Part shown: piece after piece, positions 25,752-36,793 of the stretch
Layout: each line of letters begins with the position of its first letter
How positions within the stretch are numbered: the first letter of the stretch is position 1
Assembly (NCBI GenBank): GCA_001508855.1
Contig: LGFL01000001.1
Coordinates: forward strand, 1-64,000
Length of the DNA stretch: 64,000 nucleotides
Source of the DNA: Thermoanaerobacterales bacterium 50_218
Lineage (GTDB): Bacteria > Bacillota > DSM-12270 > Thermacetogeniales > Thermacetogeniaceae
Direction of reading: 5' to 3'
Program-made: the position numbers and the translations under genes
Notes under the pieces: generated by a model
Seen by the model: only the letters and a program-made list of their open reading frames with translations
What the model was told of the DNA's origin: nothing
The model's database searches: none

Positions 25752-25781
25752 TTGTCACCATGAGCAGTTTTGTGTTATACT
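25752..25781 (+). promoter_or_regulatory. Sigma-A promoter of rpsB-tsf
   Basis: TTGTCA (25752-25757), an 18-nt spacer, and TATACT (25776-25781). It starts immediately after the fla terminator and about 110 nt before rpsB. Confidence 0.8.
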
Positions 25782-25801
25782 ATCCGTTGGCGTAAAACGC
25801 A

Positions 25802-25859
25802 CGTTGCTGAATACGGCCAGAGGTCCCTCATCAGGGTCTGGTTGGAGATGAAAGCAACG
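25802..25859 (+). promoter_or_regulatory. Structured rpsB leader, probable ribosomal protein S2 binding site
   Basis: The closing helix is 25802-25808 with 25853-25859 (CGTTGCT/AGCAACG). The inner arm pairs 25817-25821 with 25837-25841 (CCAGA/TCTGG) and, above a GGT bulge, 25825-25828 with 25833-25836. Ribosomal protein operons are often autoregulated through such leaders. S2 as the ligand is inference from position. Confidence 0.55.
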
Positions 25860-25897
25860 GAGGATAAACCATTAATAATGAGGAGGAGATTCTACTA

Positions 25898-26644
25898 ATG
25901 CCTGTCGTTACCATGAAACAACTTTTGGAAGCAGGAGTCCATTTTGGTCACCAGACGCGGCGCTGGAATCCGAAAATGGCTCCTTACATTTTTACGGAGA
26001 GAAATGGGATCTACATCATTGATCTCCAGAAGACCGTAAAAAAAGTCGATGAAGCCTACAATTTTGTTAAAGAAGTGGTTAAGCAAGGAAAAAGCATCCT
26101 TTTTGTAGGGACGAAAAAACAGGCACAGGAGACGATTAAGGAAGAAGCTGAAAGATGTGGTATGTTTTATGTTAATGTCCGCTGGCTTGGAGGAATGCTC
26201 ACAAATTTTGCCACTATTAGGAAAAGGGTTGAGCGACTTAAGGAATTGGAGAAGATGGAGGAGCAAGGCTACTTTGAGGTTCTCCCAAAGAAGGAAGTAA
26301 TGAAATTGAAAGCAGAGAAGGAAAAGTTGCAGCGGTTTCTGGGCGGGATCAAGAACATGGATGAGCTTCCTGGTGCCGTTTTTATTGTTGACCCCAGGAA
26401 GGAGAAAATTGCTGTTGCTGAAGCCCGCAAGCTAGGAATACCGATAGTGGCAATTGTGGATACTAATTGCGATCCTGATGAAATAGATTACGTGATTCCC
26501 GGTAATGACGATGCTATTAGAGCTGTGCGCTTGCTGACATCGAAGATTGCTGATGCTGTCCTCGAGGCCAAGCAAGGGGAGCAGGTCGAAGAGGAGACTT
26601 CATCTCCAGAACAGCCCAGTGTTGAAGAACAAATACAATCATAA
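25898..26644 (+). CDS. rpsB: 30S ribosomal protein S2
   Basis: 248 residues. It opens [29 protein letters not shown], the standard S2 start, with IFVD-type and [17 protein letters not shown] blocks later. An acidic glutamate/glutamine tail ends it. ATG 25898 follows GAGGAGGAG. The gene heads the rpsB-tsf-pyrH-frr group. Confidence 0.97.
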   Translation: MPVVTMKQLLEAGVHFGHQTRRWNPKMAPYIFTERNGIYIIDLQKTVKKVDEAYNFVKEVVKQGKSILFVGTKKQAQETIKEEAERCGMFYVNVRWLGGMLTNFATIRKRVERLKELEKMEEQGYFEVLPKKEVMKLKAEKEKLQRFLGGIKNMDELPGAVFIVDPRKEKIAVAEARKLGIPIVAIVDTNCDPDEIDYVIPGNDDAIRAVRLLTSKIADAVLEAKQGEQVEEETSSPEQPSVEEQIQS

Positions 26645-26664
26645 GAGGATTGGGAGGGATCTTT

Positions 26665-28554
<1,890 letters not shown>

Positions 28555-28568
28555 GGAAGTAAAGAGAG

Positions 28569-28802
28569 ATGAAATCTCAGGTCCTAGATGTTGTCTGTTT
28601 GCCTGTAGATGTGGCCAAAAAGGTTCTTGAAGAAGCGGGTTATCAGGTAGTAGTTCGGACTACTGGTACCTCATGGGAGGGTGGAAAGAGGAAGAGGGTT
28701 TTGCGTCAGCGTCTGCTTGCCGAGAGACAGGTTGAGGTGGTTGTTGCTGCAGAGTATTACGATGACCCTGCCCTCGAGATTGGAAAAGGAGAGGATCTGT
28801 AA
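28569..28802 (+). CDS. Small PASTA-like protein of unknown function
   Basis: 77 residues. The pattern V-V-x-L-P-x-x-x-A-K-K-V-L-E-E-A-G-Y-x-V-x-V, then R-V-L-R-Q-x-L and a terminal V-x-V-V-V strand, resembles a single PASTA repeat (alpha helix followed by three strands). PASTA domains usually sit in arrays outside the cell on kinases or penicillin-binding proteins. Here there is neither a signal peptide nor a membrane helix, so a cytoplasmic lone domain is implied. It lies between frr and uppS and is followed at once by a hairpin with a T-run. Confidence 0.6.
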   Translation: MKSQVLDVVCLPVDVAKKVLEEAGYQVVVRTTGTSWEGGKRKRVLRQRLLAERQVEVVVAAEYYDDPALEIGKGEDL

Positions 28803-28807
28803 CAGGT

Positions 28808-28830
28808 TCCCCCAAAAAGGGGGAGTTTTT
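28808..28830 (+). terminator. Terminator or attenuator before uppS
   Basis: TCCCCC/GGGGGA (stem 28808-28813 with 28819-28824, loop AAAAA) is followed by GTTTTT. The stem is short but GC-only. It could end part of the rpsB operon transcripts or only reduce readthrough. Confidence 0.7.
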
Positions 28831-28882
28831 CTTAAGAAGTCCAGGTAGAGCCAGCTTTTGGTAAATGGAGGTTGGGGAACAC

Positions 28883-29653
28883 TTGAGCAGGAGTAGAATC
28901 CAGGAACTTTTGGATGCATACAAGGTGCGGAAGTTGCGCAAACTGATTGATCCCGCAAAACTTCCTACTCACGTAGCGATCATCATGGACGGTAATGGGC
29001 GCTGGGCGAAGGCGCGGGGTTTACCACGGTTTGCCGGACATCGGGCTGGTGTGGAAACACTTCGCGTCATTGTCAGGGCTTGTCTGGAGCTGGGCATCAA
29101 GGTTTTAACTGTATACGCTTTTTCTACGGAAAACTGGAAAAGGCCTGAGGAAGAAGTAAGGGAATTGATGAATCTTCTTTGCGAGTATATTCGTAAAGAA
29201 GTAGCCGAGCTTCACCGGCATGGGGTTCAGATGCGCACCATAGGATGTATTGAGGAACTCCCTCTCCCTGCTCAAGAAGCACTCAAACAGGCTCTTGAAC
29301 TCACTGCTGGAAACAAGAACTTGATTTTGAACATTGCCCTCAACTACGGTGGAAGGAGAGAAATAGTTGAAGTCACCCGGAAGATTGCCCAAAAGGTCAA
29401 AAGAGGAGAAATCACTCCTGAGATGATCGATGAGGAACTTTTTAGCAGTTATCTCGATACAGCAGGTTTACCTGATCCCGATCTCCTAATCAGACCGGCG
29501 GGCGAGTTACGGATCAGCAACTTTTTGCTCTGGCAGGTAGCTTACACGGAATTCTGGAATACTTCTGTTTTCTGGCCCGATTTTCGCGAAGTTCATTTCC
29601 TCCAGGCACTTGTTGATTACCAGAAAAGGGAGCGCCGTTTTGGGGGTCTTTAA
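28883..29653 (+). CDS. uppS: Undecaprenyl diphosphate synthase
   Basis: 256 residues. The catalytic N-terminal block HVAIIMDGNGRWAKARGLPR, then GHRAG, and FSTENWKRP are present. The substrate loop reads IRPAGELRISNFLLWQ, with P-A where T-S or T-G is usual, but the key arginines and serine are kept. It makes the C55 lipid carrier for wall synthesis. TTG 28883 is preferred since GGAGG (28867-28871) lies upstream and would be inside a longer ATG 28865 reading. Confidence 0.95.
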   Translation: MSRSRIQELLDAYKVRKLRKLIDPAKLPTHVAIIMDGNGRWAKARGLPRFAGHRAGVETLRVIVRACLELGIKVLTVYAFSTENWKRPEEEVRELMNLLCEYIRKEVAELHRHGVQMRTIGCIEELPLPAQEALKQALELTAGNKNLILNIALNYGGRREIVEVTRKIAQKVKRGEITPEMIDEELFSSYLDTAGLPDPDLLIRPAGELRISNFLLWQVAYTEFWNTSVFWPDFREVHFLQALVDYQKRERRFGGL

Positions 29654-29667
29654 GGAGGTCTCTCGTT

Positions 29668-30468
29668 TTGCTCTGGAAGCGAGTATTAACTGCGGTTGTG
29701 GGAATTCCCTTGTTTGTTTCGCTTCTCTATGAAGGAAGATACTTGTTTCTCGTGGGAATGGTAGTGTTGACCACGGTTTTGTTGTCAGAGTTGCGGCAGA
29801 TGCTTTGCAGGGCGGATCTTGTTCCCCCGTCCTTGTTTTTTTACGGAGGCGGTCTAGCCTATCTGCTCATTTCCTACTTCGCCCCGTCGGGAAAAGAAGG
29901 AGAACTGTTGTGGATTGGTTTAACTTTGATCTTGCTGCTGCACCTTTTGCTTTTTTTAGTTCTTTTTCCCAAGACGGATCTTGCCCAATTAAGCGCATCC
30001 TTTTTGGGGAGTTGCTATGTAGGGCTTTTGTTAAGTTTCTTTATTCTGCTTAGAAAGTCAGAACCTCTTGGGTTTCAAGAGGCTCTTTTAGTCTTGGTAG
30101 CTACTTGGGCCTACGATACTGGTGCCTATTTTGCAGGCTGCTTTTGCGGTCGGCACTTTCTTCTACCTCATGTGAGCCCCAACAAAACTGTAGAAGGAGT
30201 CCTCGGCGGCCTGGTCTCAACTTGCCTGGTGACTCTTGTTTTTTCAGCGTTTTTTTTGCCTCGTTCAGGTATTTGGGCAGTAGTTTTTGGTGTCCTTGTG
30301 GGGATTTCTGTCCAGCTCGGTGACCTGGTTGAATCTGCTTTGAAGAGAGTGAGTAAGGTTAAGGATTCCGGGAGTCTGCTTCCAGGGCACGGTGGTTTTT
30401 TTGACCGTTTTGACGGCTTTCTTTGGAGTTGCCCAACAGCGTACTTTTTCTTCAAGTTTTTCGGCTAA
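29668..30468 (+). CDS. cdsA: Phosphatidate cytidylyltransferase
   Basis: 266 residues with multiple membrane helices and the C-terminal signature SALKRVSKVKDSGSLLPGHGG followed by DRFDG. It makes CDP-diacylglycerol from phosphatidic acid and CTP. TTG 29668 has AAGGAGGTC about 8 nt upstream. It sits in the usual uppS-cdsA-dxr order. Confidence 0.95.
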   Translation: MLWKRVLTAVVGIPLFVSLLYEGRYLFLVGMVVLTTVLLSELRQMLCRADLVPPSLFFYGGGLAYLLISYFAPSGKEGELLWIGLTLILLLHLLLFLVLFPKTDLAQLSASFLGSCYVGLLLSFFILLRKSEPLGFQEALLVLVATWAYDTGAYFAGCFCGRHFLLPHVSPNKTVEGVLGGLVSTCLVTLVFSAFFLPRSGIWAVVFGVLVGISVQLGDLVESALKRVSKVKDSGSLLPGHGGFFDRFDGFLWSCPTAYFFFKFFG

Positions 30469-30483
30469 CCGAGGGGTGATCAG

Positions 30484-31584
30484 GTGTCTTCTGACCTCGA
30501 AAAATGCCTCCTGATTTTCTTAAAAATGCTCACCGTTCTTCTCCTTGGTGCCGGAATTTACTTTTTCCTCACCGTTTTCTGGCCAATGTGTGCGAGTTTG
30601 TTGCGTGCCGGCATCAGTGCTTTTCTTCCTTTCCTGGTTGCTTTTTGTATTGCTTCGATTCTTGACCCTATGATTACCTTTCTCCAAACGAAGATTGGAC
30701 TTTCTCGAGGTTGGGGAACTTTTCTTGCCCTGATTATTTTCCTGATAACTGTTGGGGGTTTGCTCTTTCTACTTGTCTCCAACCTGATTGAAGAACTTGT
30801 TAAATTGTCTCAAGAGTTGGCCAGTTACTCTGAGGAAATTAGGAACTGGAATCTGGATTTGTTCATCGAAGAGTTCCGCCTCTTTTTGCTTAATCTTCAG
30901 GTGCCACCAGATTTCGTCCAGGAAGCTGTAGGCAACGTCTGGAAGATTTTTGACTTTCTCAAAGGGGCCATTGGTGTCATTCTCACTCGTGTCTTCTACT
31001 TTACCACTTACCTTCCTCGCTACTTCGTCCTGATCGTGATTACATTTGTGGCTACCTTCTTCTGGGCGCGGGATTACCACCTCATCAATGCCAGCATTCT
31101 CAAGTTTATTCCGGAACAGTGGCGGGAATCGTTCCTCAGGGTGGTGGGTAGGCTGATGAGTACCTTATGGGGTTTTCTGCGGGCTGAATTTTTCCTGGTC
31201 ACCCTTACGGGGTTTCAGAGTCTCATCGGGCTAATGATCCTCCAGGTGGGTTATGCCCACTTGCTCGCTCTCCTTGTTGCTTTACTTGATGTGCTGCCTG
31301 TTGTCGGGCCAGGATTGCTTTACCTTCCCTGGGGTGTGTGGGCTTTCATATCTGGCAAGCCTGGCTTTGGGCTTGGTTTGCTTCTCCTTTATGGTATAAT
31401 CGTATTGGTGCGCCAGTTTCTAGAACCGAAAGTAATTGGACAGTCCATCGGACTGCACCCATTGACTGCCTTAGCGGCTATCTATTTTGGTCTTTCCATT
31501 TTGGGAGTCTGGGGAGTTGTCCTCGGCCCCGCTGCAGTGATCGTATACAAAGCGTTTTTCGAAGGTGAAAAAAAGGAAAAATGA
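30484..31584 (+). CDS. AI-2E/YtvI-family membrane protein
   Basis: 366 residues with about eight hydrophobic segments. The family pattern includes the N-terminal helical hairpin, a soluble amphipathic region (about 100-165) and a C-terminal LDVLPVVGPGLLYLPW block followed by LEPKVIGQSIGLHP. The length and layout fit the sporulation protein YtvI subgroup rather than a general permease. Substrate is unknown; assignment as YtvI is moderate. It is inserted between cdsA and dxr. Its stop overlaps the dxr start by 4 nt. Confidence 0.75.
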   Translation: MSSDLEKCLLIFLKMLTVLLLGAGIYFFLTVFWPMCASLLRAGISAFLPFLVAFCIASILDPMITFLQTKIGLSRGWGTFLALIIFLITVGGLLFLLVSNLIEELVKLSQELASYSEEIRNWNLDLFIEEFRLFLLNLQVPPDFVQEAVGNVWKIFDFLKGAIGVILTRVFYFTTYLPRYFVLIVITFVATFFWARDYHLINASILKFIPEQWRESFLRVVGRLMSTLWGFLRAEFFLVTLTGFQSLIGLMILQVGYAHLLALLVALLDVLPVVGPGLLYLPWGVWAFISGKPGFGLGLLLLYGIIVLVRQFLEPKVIGQSIGLHPLTALAAIYFGLSILGVWGVVLGPAAVIVYKAFFEGEKKEK

Positions 31585-32741
31585 AAGACAGAAGAAAGGT
31601 CGTAATTTTAGGTTCTACTGGTTCGATTGGAAGACAGGCCCTCGAGGTGATCAGTTGGTTCCCTGATCTTTTCCAGGTCATCGGCCTGGCCGCCCACAGG
31701 AATATTAGTTTGCTTGAAGAACAAGTTCGCGCCTTCCGGCCAGCTTATGTGGGTGTCGTTGATCCTGAAGCCGGCTCCCTTCTCGAAGCGCGTTTGCAGG
31801 GTAGTGGGATTACCTGTTTTCGGGGTGTGGAGGGTTTGCTTGAACTTGTTCAAGTTCCTACTTGTGATCTTGTTCTCGTCGCGGTAACAGGAGTTGCCGG
31901 TCTTCGCCCGACACTGGCAGCAATAGAGGCCGGCAAGACCGTCGCCCTTGCAAACAAAGAGACTCTCGTCGTGGGGGGAGATCTGGTAATTGAGGCTACC
32001 AGGCGAAGATCAACCCAGATCATCCCCGTGGATAGCGAACATTCGGCGATCTTTCAGTGTCTCCAGGGCTCTTCAGGTGTAGCCAAGGTAATCCTCACCG
32101 GTTCAGGGGGACCTTTTCGGGGGTATTCGAGAAAGCAACTGGAAGAAGTGACTCCAGAAATGGCGCTCAGGCATCCTACTTGGAAAATGGGACCTAAAAT
32201 TACCATTGATTCGGCAACATTGATGAATAAAGGGTTGGAAGTAATTGAGGCAAAATGGTTATTCGGCCTCGAATACGAGCAGATCGAGGTTCTGATTCAT
32301 CCCCAGAGCATCGTCCACGGTCTCGTTGTTTTTCAAGACGGTGCTGTCCTTGCCCAACTGGGACAGCCAGACATGAGGATTCCCATCCAGTATGCTTTAT
32401 TATTCCCGGAAAGAAGAAAGAATCGGCTCCAACCTCTCGATCTTGCTGCTGTGGGTGCACTTACGTTCGAGAAGCCCGACCTTGACAATTTTCCCTGTCT
32501 CCGGCTTGCTTGGGAAGCAGGGAAAACTGGGGGGACGATGCCGGCAGTCCTCAATGCTGCCAATGAAGTGGCTGTTTCTGCCTTTTTGGAAAAAAGGATC
32601 CCTTTTCTGGCAATACCGGAGGTCGTCGCCAGGGTCATGGAACAACATTCTCCAGAACCTGTTTCCGACTTGTCGACTCTCCTTGAGGCTGATCAGTGGG
32701 CGCGCCGCTTAGCTCACTATTTGATCACCACAAATTATTAA
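31581..32741 (+). CDS. dxr: 1-deoxy-D-xylulose 5-phosphate reductoisomerase
   Basis: 386 residues. The NADPH site is LGSTGSIGRQALEV, followed by ALANKETLVVGG and IPVDSEHSAIFQCL. The metal/active region ILTGSGGPFRG and HPTWKMGPKITIDSATLMNKGLE are intact. It catalyses the first committed step of the MEP isoprenoid pathway; ispG two genes downstream acts later in the same pathway. ATG 31581 overlaps the previous stop. Confidence 0.97.
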   Translation: MKDRRKVVILGSTGSIGRQALEVISWFPDLFQVIGLAAHRNISLLEEQVRAFRPAYVGVVDPEAGSLLEARLQGSGITCFRGVEGLLELVQVPTCDLVLVAVTGVAGLRPTLAAIEAGKTVALANKETLVVGGDLVIEATRRRSTQIIPVDSEHSAIFQCLQGSSGVAKVILTGSGGPFRGYSRKQLEEVTPEMALRHPTWKMGPKITIDSATLMNKGLEVIEAKWLFGLEYEQIEVLIHPQSIVHGLVVFQDGAVLAQLGQPDMRIPIQYALLFPERRKNRLQPLDLAAVGALTFEKPDLDNFPCLRLAWEAGKTGGTMPAVLNAANEVAVSAFLEKRIPFLAIPEVVARVMEQHSPEPVSDLSTLLEADQWARRLAHYLITTNY

Positions 32742-32759
32742 GTTTGCGGGAGGTTTACT

Positions 32760-33800
32760 GTGTTCCTAAGTGTTGCTGTTCCTATTCTCGTCCTTGCTTT
32801 ACTAATTATTGTTCATGAGTTCGGTCATTTTCTGCTGGCAAGGACTGTAGGCATTCATGTGGAGGAGTTTAGTGTAGGCTTCGGTCCTACGTTGTTTAAG
32901 TTTTGTCCTGAAGGAAGAGGAACGACTTATTCCCTCCGTCTTGTTCCCTTAGGTGGCTTTGTGAGAATGGCAGGTATGGAGAGGGGAGACGACCATCCTC
33001 AGGGTTTCAATAAAAAACCTTTGAGAGACCGGATCGCCGTAATTTCGGCGGGTCCCCTGATGAATTTTCTGCTGGCAGTGGTCTTGTTTGTGTTCACTTT
33101 CAGCTTTATCGGTATTCCTGTGCTTTCAGATCTGCCGGTTGTCGGTGATGTGATCCCGGGAAGTCCTGCAGAGCACGCTGGGATCCGTCCTGGAGACCGG
33201 ATCGTCCAGGTAGGAGACGTCAAGATCGAGAAGTGGGAAGAGATCGCCGCAAATGTTCAGAACAGGGTTAATCAGAAAACACTTTTCCTGATCGAGCGCA
33301 ACGGCAAGATTTATCGATTCTCGATCACGCCCCAGCCAAACCCGGAAACTGGTGTCGGCTTCATCGGGATCAGGCAGGGTGTGGTCTGGGAGAAACAGGG
33401 TTTTCTCCAGGCGGTAAAGCTCGGTTTGGTCAGGTCTTTGGAGTTTGCTTCGATGATCCTCCATGGTCTCCTAGGGATGGTGACCGGTTCAGTGTCTCCC
33501 GAGGAAATTGCCGGACCAGTAGGAATCACCAAAATGATCGGTGAAGCAGCTCAAGTAGGTGTGGGCTATTTACTGACCTTTACGGCGATATTGAGCATTA
33601 ATTTCGCTCTCATTAATCTCCTCCCGATTCCTGCACTAGATGGCAGCAGATTAGTATTTTTGCTCATTGAAGGGATTCGGGGGAAGCCGGTTGATCCTGA
33701 TAAAGAGAACTTTATTCACCTCGTTGGTTTTGCCCTTCTGATGTTTTTGATTATCCTGATAACCTACAACGATCTTTTGCGGATTCTCACTGGAGATTAG
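32760..33800 (+). CDS. rseP: Site-2 membrane metalloprotease RseP
   Basis: 346 residues. The zinc motif HEFGH (IIVHEFGHFLLAR) lies in the first membrane helix. One PDZ domain covers about 125-200 (GSPAEHAGIRPGDRIVQVGD). The second metal-site motif NLLPIPALDGSR is near residue 288. It cleaves membrane-bound anti-sigma factors or signal peptides. GTG 32760 follows GGGAGG. Confidence 0.95.
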   Translation: MFLSVAVPILVLALLIIVHEFGHFLLARTVGIHVEEFSVGFGPTLFKFCPEGRGTTYSLRLVPLGGFVRMAGMERGDDHPQGFNKKPLRDRIAVISAGPLMNFLLAVVLFVFTFSFIGIPVLSDLPVVGDVIPGSPAEHAGIRPGDRIVQVGDVKIEKWEEIAANVQNRVNQKTLFLIERNGKIYRFSITPQPNPETGVGFIGIRQGVVWEKQGFLQAVKLGLVRSLEFASMILHGLLGMVTGSVSPEEIAGPVGITKMIGEAAQVGVGYLLTFTAILSINFALINLLPIPALDGSRLVFLLIEGIRGKPVDPDKENFIHLVGFALLMFLIILITYNDLLRILTGD

Positions 33801-34958
33801 GTGATCGCTTTGAAAAGGCAGATGACCAGGAAAATCTACCTTGGAAAGGTTCCTGTTGGCGGTGGTTCCCCTGTTACTGTCCAGTCGATGACCAAGACAG
33901 ATACGAGGGATGTTAGAGCAACCATTAACCAGATTCGGGAACTGGAAGCACTTGGTTGTGATATTGTGCGGGTTGCTGTTCCCGATGATGAAGCTGCGAA
34001 GGCTCTGGCTGAAATTAAGAAAGAGATTCAGATTCCTCTTGTTGCCGATGTTCACTTTGACTACAGACTGGCAATTCTGGCGATCGAGAGCGGTGCTGAC
34101 GGGATCAGGATTAACCCCGGGAACATCAGGAAACAGGAGCATGTTCGGGAGGTTGTCAGAGCCGCTTCTGAGCGGCAAGTACCGATCCGAGTTGGAGTTA
34201 ACGCCGGTTCCCTCCACCGTCAGTATCTCGAAAAGTATGGGCGAACACCTCGGGCCTTGGTGGAGAGTGCGCTATCGCACGTTGCTTTGCTGGAAAAAGA
34301 AGGTTACTTTAACCTCAAGATTTCGGTTAAAGCATCGAGCGTGATGATGACAATCGAAGCCTACAGGCTCTTGGCCGAGCGTGTTGAGTATCCTCTCCAT
34401 TTGGGGGTAACCGAGGCAGGTGGTCCTTGGGCAGGAACGATCAAGTCAGCGATAGGAATTGGAACCCTACTTGCAGAAGGTATTGGGGATACTATTCGCG
34501 TTTCGTTGACTGCTCCTCCTCATGAAGAAGTCAAAGTAGGGATCGCCATTCTCCGTTCTTTGGGCCTGCGGAAGCAGGGGATTGAGCTTATTTCCTGCCC
34601 TACCTGTGGCAGGTGCCAGTTTGATTTGTTTGCGGTTGCGAGGGCTGTTGAGGAGAGATTACCTAATGTAGAGAAGCCGCTTAAAGTAGCGATTATGGGC
34701 TGCACGGTGAACGGCCCCGGGGAAGCGAGAGAGGCCGATGTCGGAATAGCTGGAGGAAAGGGATGTGGTTTGCTTTTCAAGAAGGGTAAACCGATTAGGA
34801 AAGTCGCTGAAGCTCAACTAGTCGATGTCCTCCTCGCTGAGATAGAAGAAATGTTGGGAACTGGGGTCGGTGAACAAGAAATTCTTAGTGGGAGGCTCGA
34901 TGATAGGGATGCGGGTAACTCAGACCTTGATTCCGACACTCCGAGAGGTTCCTGCTGA
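33801..34958 (+). CDS. ispG: 4-hydroxy-3-methylbut-2-enyl diphosphate synthase
   Basis: 385 residues. The TIM-barrel N-terminus ([14 protein letters not shown]) is followed by the C-terminal iron-sulfur region with [10 protein letters not shown] and [16 protein letters not shown]. It carries out the penultimate step of the MEP pathway using a 4Fe-4S cluster. GTG 33801 directly follows the rseP stop; TTG 33810 is an alternative. The last 30 or so residues are acidic and lie beyond the usual family end. They run 59 nt into proS. Confidence 0.95.
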   Translation: MIALKRQMTRKIYLGKVPVGGGSPVTVQSMTKTDTRDVRATINQIRELEALGCDIVRVAVPDDEAAKALAEIKKEIQIPLVADVHFDYRLAILAIESGADGIRINPGNIRKQEHVREVVRAASERQVPIRVGVNAGSLHRQYLEKYGRTPRALVESALSHVALLEKEGYFNLKISVKASSVMMTIEAYRLLAERVEYPLHLGVTEAGGPWAGTIKSAIGIGTLLAEGIGDTIRVSLTAPPHEEVKVGIAILRSLGLRKQGIELISCPTCGRCQFDLFAVARAVEERLPNVEKPLKVAIMGCTVNGPGEAREADVGIAGGKGCGLLFKKGKPIRKVAEAQLVDVLLAEIEEMLGTGVGEQEILSGRLDDRDAGNSDLDSDTPRGSC

Positions 34959-36639
34959 GGCTGACACAGTCAGTCATCAGCTTCTTTTGAGAGCCGGGAT
35001 GTTGCGGAAGGTGGCTTCTGGTATCTACACACTTCTTCCCCTCGGCTACAGGGTAGTGATGAAGATCGAACAGATTATCAGGGAAGAAATGAACCGGGCA
35101 GGAGGAGTGGAACTCCTTATGCCGATTATCCAGCCTGCAGAGATATGGCATGAGACGGGACGCTGGGATGTTTATGGGCCGGAGATGTTCCGTCTCCGCG
35201 ATCGGCATGGCCGTGATTTTTGTTTGGGTCCGACGCATGAAGAACTGATCACAGATATTATCAGAAATGAAGTAAAGTCGTATCGCCAGTTGCCTCTCTT
35301 GCTATATCAGATTCAGAACAAGTATCGGGACGAAAAGAGACCGCGTTTTGGTCTTATGCGTGCCCGCGAGTTTATTATGAAAGACCTCTACTCGTTCGAC
35401 AAAGATGAAGCAGGGTTAGAGGTCAGCTACCAGAAGATGTACGAAGCCTACTGCCGCGTCTTCAAAAGGTGTGGGCTCGACTTCCGGGTGGTTGAGGCAG
35501 ATCCTGGGGCTATTGGTGGAGGGGAAACCCACGAGTTCATGGTTTTGGCGGATACCGGGGAATCAAAAGTAGTTTTCTGCACCTCTTGTGATTATGCAGC
35601 CAATGTGGAAAAGGCTCCATGTGATCCCCAGATCATTCCGTCCGAGGAAAATCCCCGACCCCTGGAAATGGTAGCAACACCCGACATGCGGACGGTCAAG
35701 GAGGTTGCCGATTATCTTGGAGTTCCTAGTCATCAGTTGATTAAAACAATGTTCTATAAGGTCGACGGAGAATACGTGGCTGTGCTTGTTCGTGGTGACC
35801 GGGTTGTTAATGAAACTAAAGTAAAGAATTTCCTGGGAGCCACTAGTGTGGAGATCGCTTCCGAAGATGAAGTCATGGAAGCGTTTGGTGTTCCTCTCGG
35901 CTATGCAGGCCCTGTCGGCTTGCAGGAAAAGGACAAGATTAAGGTCATTGGTGACCATGAAGTCAGGTACCTGGTGAATGCTGTTACAGGTGCCAATAAG
36001 GAAGGTTACCATTATAGGAATGTAAACACCGGCCGCGACTATCAGGTTGATGCCTGGGCCGACCTCAGGGTTGCTGGTGCCGGAGATCTCTGTCCACGCT
36101 GCAAGGCCCCTTTTCAGGCAAAACGCGGGATTGAAGTTGGGCAGATCTTCAAGCTGGGGGTAAAATATAGTAAGGCACTCGGGGCAACGGTTCTAAACGA
36201 AAATGGGAAAGAGGTTCCCATTGTCATGGGGTGCTATGGAATCGGGGTCACCCGAACGATGGCTGCAGCCGTGGAACAGAACCATGATGAGGATGGGATC
36301 ATCTGGCCGCCTTCCATTGCTCCTTATGAGGTCGTGGTCATTCCCGTCAGCCACAGGGATATGCTCCAGGTGAGGATGGCTGAGGAAGTTTACCAGAGCC
36401 TTGCTGCTGCTGGGATTGATGTCATTTATGATGACCGTCCCGAACGCCCTGGAGTAAAGTTTAAAGATGCCGACTTGATCGGTTATCCGGTGCGGATCGT
36501 TATTGGGAGCCGTGCCGTGGAGGACGGCTTGGTTGAGATCAAGTGGCGGGCTTCTAAAGAGATCCTCTATAAGAGCAAAGAGGAACTTGTTCCCTATTTG
36601 CGCAGTTCTTTGGAAAGATCGAAAAACAATTGCATTTGA
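34900..36639 (+). CDS. proS: Prolyl-tRNA synthetase, bacterial type with editing domain
   Basis: 579 residues. Class II motifs 1-3 are seen ([42 protein letters not shown]; the [15 protein letters not shown] block). The INS cis-editing domain lies at about 220-375 ([20 protein letters not shown]). The anticodon-binding domain ends the protein. ATG 34900 has GGAGG at 34891-34895; ATG 34909 also fits family starts. The gene begins inside the ispG 3' end. Confidence 0.96.
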   Translation: MIGMRVTQTLIPTLREVPAEADTVSHQLLLRAGMLRKVASGIYTLLPLGYRVVMKIEQIIREEMNRAGGVELLMPIIQPAEIWHETGRWDVYGPEMFRLRDRHGRDFCLGPTHEELITDIIRNEVKSYRQLPLLLYQIQNKYRDEKRPRFGLMRAREFIMKDLYSFDKDEAGLEVSYQKMYEAYCRVFKRCGLDFRVVEADPGAIGGGETHEFMVLADTGESKVVFCTSCDYAANVEKAPCDPQIIPSEENPRPLEMVATPDMRTVKEVADYLGVPSHQLIKTMFYKVDGEYVAVLVRGDRVVNETKVKNFLGATSVEIASEDEVMEAFGVPLGYAGPVGLQEKDKIKVIGDHEVRYLVNAVTGANKEGYHYRNVNTGRDYQVDAWADLRVAGAGDLCPRCKAPFQAKRGIEVGQIFKLGVKYSKALGATVLNENGKEVPIVMGCYGIGVTRTMAAAVEQNHDEDGIIWPPSIAPYEVVVIPVSHRDMLQVRMAEEVYQSLAAAGIDVIYDDRPERPGVKFKDADLIGYPVRIVIGSRAVEDGLVEIKWRASKEILYKSKEELVPYLRSSLERSKNNCI

Positions 36640-36659
36640 GGCACTTGTGCTAAAAAAAG

Positions 36660-36688
36660 TTGCAGAGAAAGGAACAGTTTGTTATAAT
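36660..36688 (+). promoter_or_regulatory. Sigma-A promoter of the rimP-nusA-infB operon
   Basis: TTGCAG (36660-36665), a 17-nt spacer and a perfect TATAAT (36683-36688). It lies just after proS and 106 nt before rimP. Confidence 0.88.
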
Positions 36689-36729
36689 TCTCTTAGCGTG
36701 TGGAGAATTGGACGTTTTCGTGAAGGAGT

Positions 36730-36757
36730 GAAAGAGTGGGTTGGAGCCCACTCTTTC
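36730..36757 (+). promoter_or_regulatory. Leader hairpin upstream of rimP
   Basis: A perfect 11-bp stem GAAAGAGTGGG (36730-36740) and CCCACTCTTTC (36747-36757), with a 6-nt loop. Only a weak T-rich stretch follows. It resembles the AGAGTGGG-type hairpin found before rimP (ylxS) in many Firmicutes. It may attenuate or stabilise the nusA operon transcript. Confidence 0.65.
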
Positions 36758-36793
36758 AAATTTGTGAGTTCGTTTTGTTTGGGGGGTTACTTA

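Noticed and set aside
36503-36793. Long in-frame extension upstream of rimP
   Set aside because: It runs through the end of proS, a clear promoter and a perfect hairpin; the family start and the Shine-Dalgarno site fit 36794.
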